The notes under the pieces are model-generated. The model did no database searches and was not told the DNA's origin. It was given only the letters and a program-made list of their open reading frames with translations. Shown here in pieces: positions 14,550 through 18,565 of a DNA stretch of 18,565 nt; the first letter of the stretch is position 1, and every line of letters begins with the position of its first letter. This DNA comes from Azoarcus sp. (GTDB taxonomy: Bacteria; Pseudomonadota; Gammaproteobacteria; Burkholderiales; Rhodocyclaceae), in the NCBI GenBank assembly GCA_031268685.1, contig JAIRWW010000170.1, positions 1 through 18,565 of the forward strand, given 5' to 3'. The translations under genes and the position numbers were made by a program.

Positions 14550-14573
14550 ACAGCCCTCATCTGGGAGGGCTGT
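14550..14573 (-). terminator. Terminator-like hairpin after the RTX gene
   Basis: ACAGCCCTC (14550-14558) and GAGGGCTGT (14565-14573) form a perfect 9-bp stem with a 6-base loop, 23 bases after the RTX stop. On the minus strand it is followed by a short T-rich run (TTTGT). It separates the RTX gene from the rpsP promoter. A second small hairpin, CCGAG-GTTTT-CTCGG (14521-14535), follows and is trailed by TTATTT on the minus strand. Confidence 0.6.
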
Positions 14574-14596
14574 CCGTTTCGTTGCGGTTCGTGTTT

Positions 14597-15277
14597 TCAG
14601 ACCATAGCTGCGATGTCGTCTGGCGTCCATACTGTACCGTCGGCGAAATGGATTTCTTCGATGCCGTCGGTATTGAAGGCAATGGTGTCATTGCCATCGT
14701 TGAAGCTCAGGGTGGTGGTGTTGCGGAACTGGTCGACCGCTATGTCTCCTGGCGCGATTCCGTCGCCGAATTCGATTATGTCCAGATCGCCCATGATGTC
14801 GGCGATTTCATCGTGGCCGCTGCCGAGATCGAATACATAGGTATCGTTTCCCAGACCGCCATACAGGATGTCGTTGCCCGAGCCGCCATACAGGGTGTCA
14901 TCGCCCAAGCCGCCATCCAGAAGGTCGCTGCCCGAGCCGCCATTCAAGATATCGTTGCCCGAGCCGCCATACAGGTCGTCGTGGCCCGCGCCGCCATTCA
15001 GGGTGTCATCGCCCAAGCCGCCATACAGAATGTCATTTCCCCCGTTTCCATTCAGGACATCGTCGCCTATTTTGCCGTCTATGACATCCGGGGAGCTGCT
15101 GCCATTCAGGGTGTCCGGGTTATTGGTGCCGGTAATCACCGCCGGTGCGACAAATAGCGGTTTGACGACGATAGGGACGTATGGGAGCGCCCAGCCGCCA
15201 TAGGGGACATAGACTGGCGCTACATATGGTAGCGGGCTGAAAAAGGGGCCGACAGGCAAAAAATAAGGAAATGCCAT
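14597..15277 (-). CDS. Short RTX (hemolysin-type calcium-binding repeat) protein
   Basis: The 226-residue protein has three parts. Residues 1-48 are hydrophobic and rich in Pro, Tyr, Val and Phe, with no standard signal peptide. Residues about 54-149 hold some nine RTX nonapeptides of the GGxGxDxLx type (for example [18 protein letters not shown]), which fold into a calcium-bound beta-roll. Residues 150-226 form the acidic domain often found after RTX repeats ([39 protein letters not shown]). RTX proteins normally leave by type I secretion with an uncleaved C-terminal signal; no secretion genes are present here. ATG 15277 is preceded by GGAG at 7 bases, so I prefer it to the TTG at 15289. The N-terminal region matches nothing I recognise. 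Confidence 0.85.
   Translation of the reverse strand: MAFPYFLPVGPFFSPLPYVAPVYVPYGGWALPYVPIVVKPLFVAPAVITGTNNPDTLNGSSSPDVIDGKIGDDVLNGNGGNDILYGGLGDDTLNGGAGHDDLYGGSGNDILNGGSGSDLLDGGLGDDTLYGGSGNDILYGGLGNDTYVFDLGSGHDEIADIMGDLDIIEFGDGIAPGDIAVDQFRNTTTLSFNDGNDTIAFNTDGIEEIHFADGTVWTPDDIAAMV
14831..15118 (-). repeat. 27-bp periodic repeats coding for RTX nonapeptides
   Basis: The DNA repeats with a 27-bp period, most clearly as GGCGGxxxGGGxAACGAT-type units on the minus strand. The repetition comes from the protein motif, but several units are nearly identical at base level, which suggests recent duplication and allows copy-number change by recombination. Confidence 0.8.
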
Positions 15278-15449
15278 GGTAATCTCCAATCAGTTGTTCC
15301 GAAGTCCAGCCTGTGTATTGTATATGCAAACATGAGGAGTTATGTGTATTTTTTTCGTGCTGCGTGGATAAGCGCTTGCTTGCGCTGGCGTTACGAGCCT
15401 TATCTGGGCAGGTTTAATGTTTACTGCATATTTATATATCACTTTGGCT

Positions 15450-17042
15450 TTACCGTTCCAGGATCAGCGCCGCCGCTTTTTCGGCGATCATGATGGTTGG
15501 CGCATTTGTGTTGCCTGAAATCAGCGATGGCATGATGGAAGCGTCGGCCACCCGCAGGCCGGGAACGCCATGCACGCGCAGTTGACTATCCACCACGGCG
15601 TCTGCGCCTGTGCCCATTTTGCAAGTGCTCACCGGGTGATAAAGCGTTTTTCCTGTGTTGCGGGCGAAGGCGAGCAGCGTGTCGTCATCTTCCGTTTTTG
15701 CGCCTGGCAGGATTTCTTCGGTGAGGCAGCGGGCGAGCGACGGTTGCGCGGCGGCCTTGCGGGCAAGGCGCAGACCTTCGAGCAACGCGGCGGCATCGTT
15801 CGGCGCGGTAAGGTAATTGGGGCGAATCCTGGGATGGGCGAACGGATCGGCGCTGTCGATGAAAATTTCGCCCCGGCTCTCCGGACGCAACTGGCAGACA
15901 CCGCAAGTCATGCCCGGCGCACGGTCTATCGCGCCCGTCTCGAAATTGAAGGTACCCATGATGACGTGGAACTGGATGTCGGGATGTTTCGGATTCTTCG
16001 CCGTGGGCAGAAAAGCATTGACTTGCGAGGCGCTTGTGGTGAGTAGGCCGCGCCGCTGGAAGGCATAGCGCAAAGCCTCGCGCACCGCCTTCAGGCCGCG
16101 TGAGCTTTCGTTGAACGTCTCGATGCCTTTCACGCGCCAGGTGAGGCTCACCATATAGTGATCCTGCAAGTCGCGTCCGACGCCGGGCAGATGGGTGTGC
16201 ATGGCAATGCCCAGTTTTTGCAGCCGTTCGGCCTCGCCAATGCCGGAATGCTGCAAAAAGGCGGGTGTGCCGACCGCGCCTGCGCTGACGATGACCTCTC
16301 GTGCCGCCGTGAGCGTCACATCTTTTCCCCGATGGCGGATGAGGACGCCCGTCGCCCGCTGGCCGTCGAAAGCGAGTTTCAGCGCATGGGCGCGGGTGAA
16401 TACGGCAAGGTTCGAGCGTTTGCGCGCCGGTTTCAGATAAGCGTTCGCCGTGCTCCAGCGGATGCCGTTCTTTACGGTCTGCTGAAAATAACCGGCGCCC
16501 GTCTGTTCGTCCTGGTTGAAATCGTTGCGTAGCGGAAATCCCGCTTCCGCCGAGGCTTTCAGGAATGCATCGGCGAGCGGATGGCGGTCGGATAAATCCG
16601 TGACCGCCAGCGGCCCGTCGATGCCGTGCCATGCGTCCGGCCCGCGCGCCTGATCTTCCGCTTTGCGAAAATAGGGCAGTACATCTTCGTAGCCCCAGCC
16701 TGGATTGCCCATATCGCGCCATTCGTCGTAATCGCGCGCCTGCCCGCGGACATAGAGCAGGCCATTGATCGCCGAGGAGCCGCCCAGCACCTTTCCGCGC
16801 GGCCAGAGGATTTTGCGATTGCCGCTGGAAGCTTCCGCTTCAGTGTAATAAAGCCAATTGCCGCGCGGGTGGGCGCGGTTCCACACATAGCCTACGGGAA
16901 TATGGAATAAGGGGTGCCTTCCTGCGCCGCCCGCTTCGATCAATGCGACCCGGTATCGGCCGGAGGCCGTCAGGCGGTTGGCCAGCACGCAGCCAGCGCT
17001 GCCCGCGCCGACGATGATGTAATCGAATTGCAGATCGCTCAT
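15450..17042 (-). CDS. GMC-family FAD-dependent oxidoreductase, BetA/alcohol dehydrogenase-like
   Basis: The 530-residue protein has the FAD-binding GAGSAG motif (12-17), the GMC signature 1 [20 protein letters not shown] (81-100), signature 2 around [17 protein letters not shown] (253-269), and the active-site pair His469 ([10 protein letters not shown]) and Asn511 ([16 protein letters not shown]). It is full length for bacterial choline or long-chain alcohol dehydrogenases, which oxidise an alcohol to an aldehyde with FAD and pass electrons to the respiratory chain. The divergent aldehyde dehydrogenase could take the next step. Similarity to BetA is clear, but many paralogues share these motifs, so the substrate is open. 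I see no good Shine-Dalgarno before ATG 17042. Confidence 0.9.
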   Translation of the reverse strand: MSDLQFDYIIVGAGSAGCVLANRLTASGRYRVALIEAGGAGRHPLFHIPVGYVWNRAHPRGNWLYYTEAEASSGNRKILWPRGKVLGGSSAINGLLYVRGQARDYDEWRDMGNPGWGYEDVLPYFRKAEDQARGPDAWHGIDGPLAVTDLSDRHPLADAFLKASAEAGFPLRNDFNQDEQTGAGYFQQTVKNGIRWSTANAYLKPARKRSNLAVFTRAHALKLAFDGQRATGVLIRHRGKDVTLTAAREVIVSAGAVGTPAFLQHSGIGEAERLQKLGIAMHTHLPGVGRDLQDHYMVSLTWRVKGIETFNESSRGLKAVREALRYAFQRRGLLTTSASQVNAFLPTAKNPKHPDIQFHVIMGTFNFETGAIDRAPGMTCGVCQLRPESRGEIFIDSADPFAHPRIRPNYLTAPNDAAALLEGLRLARKAAAQPSLARCLTEEILPGAKTEDDDTLLAFARNTGKTLYHPVSTCKMGTGADAVVDSQLRVHGVPGLRVADASIMPSLISGNTNAPTIMIAEKAAALILER

Positions 17043-17190
17043 GAGGAAACGCCAATACAGGACGAAAGGTAACGCATTATCCGTGCTTGCTATTTGTTGG
17101 GAGTAGATGGTTTTCTGATTTCCATATCTCGATGGACGCTATGCTTGATGCAAGCTTGGCTGGAACCGTTTTTCATTAAAAACTAACTCC

Positions 17191-17299
17191 GGTTGGAAAC
17201 CTCCTCCTTCAAGGGGATAATCGGGCACGGGAGGGGCGTAAGCCCGCAGCAGCCTTGCCGCCCGGTTACGGGCGCGGATTGAAACCCATATAAGTATGG
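17191..17299 (+). ncRNA. Candidate structured leader: several short hairpins upstream of the aldehyde dehydrogenase
   Basis: Within about 110 bases the plus strand can form GGTT-GGA-AACC (17191-17201), GGGC-GTAA-GCCC with a GNRA-type loop (17234-17245), CGCCCG-GTTA-CGGGCG (17259-17274) and CCATA-TAAG-TATGG (17286-17299). CCTCC near 17200 can also pair with GGAGG near 17230. The series ends 58 bases before the start codon. It matches no riboswitch class I recognise, and a GC-rich region can yield short stems by chance. Confidence 0.3.
17254..17285 (+). repeat. Solitary CRISPR-repeat-like element (type I-C-like)
   Basis: The 32-base stretch has a CGCCCG/CGGGCG stem with a 4-base loop followed by CGGATTGAAAC. 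Type I-C repeats share the CGCCC/GGGCG stem and the GTGGATTGAAAC end. There is no second copy at spacer distance on either side and no cas gene in the window. It may be a lone remnant or chance resemblance. Confidence 0.25.
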
Positions 17300-17357
17300 A
17301 TATTCGTATGCTTGGGCCGTTTCAGCGTGTCCCGCGCTTCACACAAAAGGATGTTTC

Positions 17358-18565
17358 ATGCCGAATCTACAGGACGCGAATTTGCTGCGGCATCGCCCAT
17401 TTTTCAATGGTCAGTGGCAAGCAGGCGATGCCGCGCCGCTGGTAATCCATAACCCTGCCAGCGGGGCGTTTGTTGGCGAAGCGGAAACTCTCACTGCCCA
17501 ACAAGCGGAAATCGCCGTTGCCTCCGCCGAAGCGGCTTTCCCTGCGTGGCGCGATACGCCAGCCCGTAGCCGCGCCGCGTTACTGGAAAAATGGGCGGCG
17601 CTCATTGTCGAGCACGCCGATGATCTTGCCCGGATCATGACGCTGGAAGAAGGCAAGCCTCTGGCGGAAGCAAGAAGCGAAATCGCTGGCGGCGCGGCGT
17701 TTGTCAAATGGTATGCTGAAGAAGCCCTGCGTGTTTATGGCGAAATCATTCCGTCTTTTGCTGGAGATCGGCGCTTGCTGGTGTTCCGGGAACCCGTGGG
17801 GGTGTGCGCTGCGATTACGCCATGGAATTTCCCTTCTTCCATGATTACCCGCAAAGCCGCGCCCGCGTTGGCGGCCGGATGCACGGTAGTACTGAAACCA
17901 GCTGAATCCACGCCTTTCTCTGCCCTTGCCCTGGCGGAACTCGCCTGCCGCGCCGGCTTTCCGCCCGGCGTATTCAATGTGGCGTTGGGCAGTCCAACTG
18001 AGATTGGGCGGGTGTTCACCACGCATCCGGCGGTCAAAAAGCTTTCTTTTACCGGTTCGACCAGGGTGGGTAAATTGCTGCTTGCGCAAGCTGCCGGGCA
18101 AGTGCAGAAAGTTACGCTGGAATTGGGCGGCAATGCGCCTTTCATCGTCTTCGATGATGCCGAATTGGATGCCGCCGTTGCGGGAGCCGTAGCAGCCAAA
18201 TTCAGAAACGCCGGGCAGGTCTGTGTTGCCGTAAATCGAATTTACGTTCAAGAAAAATTATTCGACTCTTTTGTAGCGAGTTACGCCGGGCAAATCGCCG
18301 CACTGAAAGTCGGTGACGGGGCCGATCCGCAAACGCAGGTCGGCCCCGTCATCAATGCCGGCGTGCTGAAGCGCCTGGAGGGACTCGTGCAGGACGCCCT
18401 GGATGGCGGGGCGGACATCGTCACCGGCGGCCACATTCATCCTTTGCACTTTGAGACTGGCGGCTATTTTTTCGAGCCGACGCTGCTTGCCCATCCCGCA
18501 GCGGATGCCCGGCTTTTACATGAAGAAATCTTCGGGCCGCTCGTTACCGTGCAATCGTTCAGGGA
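17358..18565 (+). CDS. gabD: GabD-like NAD(P)-dependent aldehyde dehydrogenase, C-terminus beyond the right edge
   Basis: The frame is open from ATG 17358 to the window end, giving 402 of an expected 480 or so residues. AAGG lies 7 bases before the start. Family motifs are intact: PWNFP with Asn157, VVLKPAESTPFSALALAEL (178-196), FTGSTRVGK (231-239), the catalytic base Glu255 in LELGGNAPF, and the nucleophile Cys289 in FRNAGQVCVAVNR. Overall the sequence follows E. coli succinate-semialdehyde dehydrogenase closely, for example NAPFIVFDDAELD and MTLEEGKPLAEA. Where GabD has a second Cys two residues after the nucleophile, this protein has Ala291. It lies divergent from the GMC dehydrogenase. 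The symbol is by similarity; glutarate-semialdehyde or another aldehyde could be the substrate. Confidence 0.85.
   Translation, partial: MPNLQDANLLRHRPFFNGQWQAGDAAPLVIHNPASGAFVGEAETLTAQQAEIAVASAEAAFPAWRDTPARSRAALLEKWAALIVEHADDLARIMTLEEGKPLAEARSEIAGGAAFVKWYAEEALRVYGEIIPSFAGDRRLLVFREPVGVCAAITPWNFPSSMITRKAAPALAAGCTVVLKPAESTPFSALALAELACRAGFPPGVFNVALGSPTEIGRVFTTHPAVKKLSFTGSTRVGKLLLAQAAGQVQKVTLELGGNAPFIVFDDAELDAAVAGAVAAKFRNAGQVCVAVNRIYVQEKLFDSFVASYAGQIAALKVGDGADPQTQVGPVINAGVLKRLEGLVQDALDGGADIVTGGHIHPLHFETGGYFFEPTLLAHPAADARLLHEEIFGPLVTVQSFR

Larger units (their letters stand above)
17043..17357. other. Divergent intergenic region between the GMC oxidoreductase and aldehyde dehydrogenase genes
   Basis: No gene is visible in these 315 bases. 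The half next to the oxidoreductase is A/T-rich and contains GATAAT (minus strand, near 17077) without a good -35. The half next to the aldehyde dehydrogenase is GC-rich and holds a run of short hairpins, listed separately. Confidence 0.6.

Noticed and set aside
14582..15157. Plus-strand frame with repeated AIQ/ARA units
   Set aside because: It is the antisense of the RTX nonapeptide repeats; the periodicity comes from the coding strand.
15371..15386. AGCGC-TTGCTT-GCGCT hairpin after the GMC oxidoreductase gene
   Set aside because: The stem is only 5 bp, lies about 65 bases past the stop and has no T-run; too weak to call a terminator.

Overview
The window is a GC-rich proteobacterial chromosome segment. 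The gene order rpsP-rimM-trmD-rplS, a full-length Mfd and a MacB-like ABC/FtsX/DUF3299 operon suit a beta- or gammaproteobacterium. I lean to Betaproteobacteria (Rhodocyclales/Nitrosomonadales-like), as an inference from gene content only.

Layout. The left edge (1-255, minus) holds the start of a glucose-1-phosphate cytidylyltransferase gene (rfbF, O-antigen/dideoxyhexose sugar supply). Next comes an Rpn/PD-(D/E)XK 'transposase-like' nuclease (494-1381, plus). A tightly coupled plus-strand operon follows: ABC ATPase, FtsX-type permease and a membrane-anchored DUF3299 protein (1458-4101), with stop/start overlaps at both junctions. Facing it on the minus strand is a toxin-antitoxin pair, a ParD-like antitoxin and a zeta-type P-loop toxin (4141-5166), with an inverted-repeat operator over its predicted -10. 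From 5350 to 5586 lies a cluster of intergenic repeats: three copies of a 24-25 bp element in mixed orientation around four 21-bp tandem units.

The housekeeping core follows. It contains mfd (5608-9060, minus), a MepA-type murein endopeptidase (minus), a DNA-deoxyinosine/uracil glycosylase-family protein (plus) and a membrane-bound C13 (legumain-like) cysteine peptidase (plus). The minus-strand rpsP-rimM-trmD-rplS operon (12341-14425) has a near-consensus sigma70 promoter. L19 carries a C-terminal run of eight glutamines.

The right part is metabolic and accessory: a small RTX calcium-binding-repeat protein with a Pro/Tyr-rich hydrophobic N-terminus (14597-15277, minus), a BetA-like GMC oxidoreductase (15450-17042, minus) and, divergent from it, a GabD-like aldehyde dehydrogenase running off the edge (17358-18565, plus). 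The 315-bp divergent region holds a run of small hairpins, one of which resembles a solitary type I-C CRISPR repeat.

Points most worth a second look are the possible internal translation starts in the Rpn gene, the DUF3299 ABC operon, the short RTX protein, the C13 peptidase, and the hairpin-rich region upstream of the aldehyde dehydrogenase. I see no tRNA, rRNA, complete insertion sequence or true CRISPR array.
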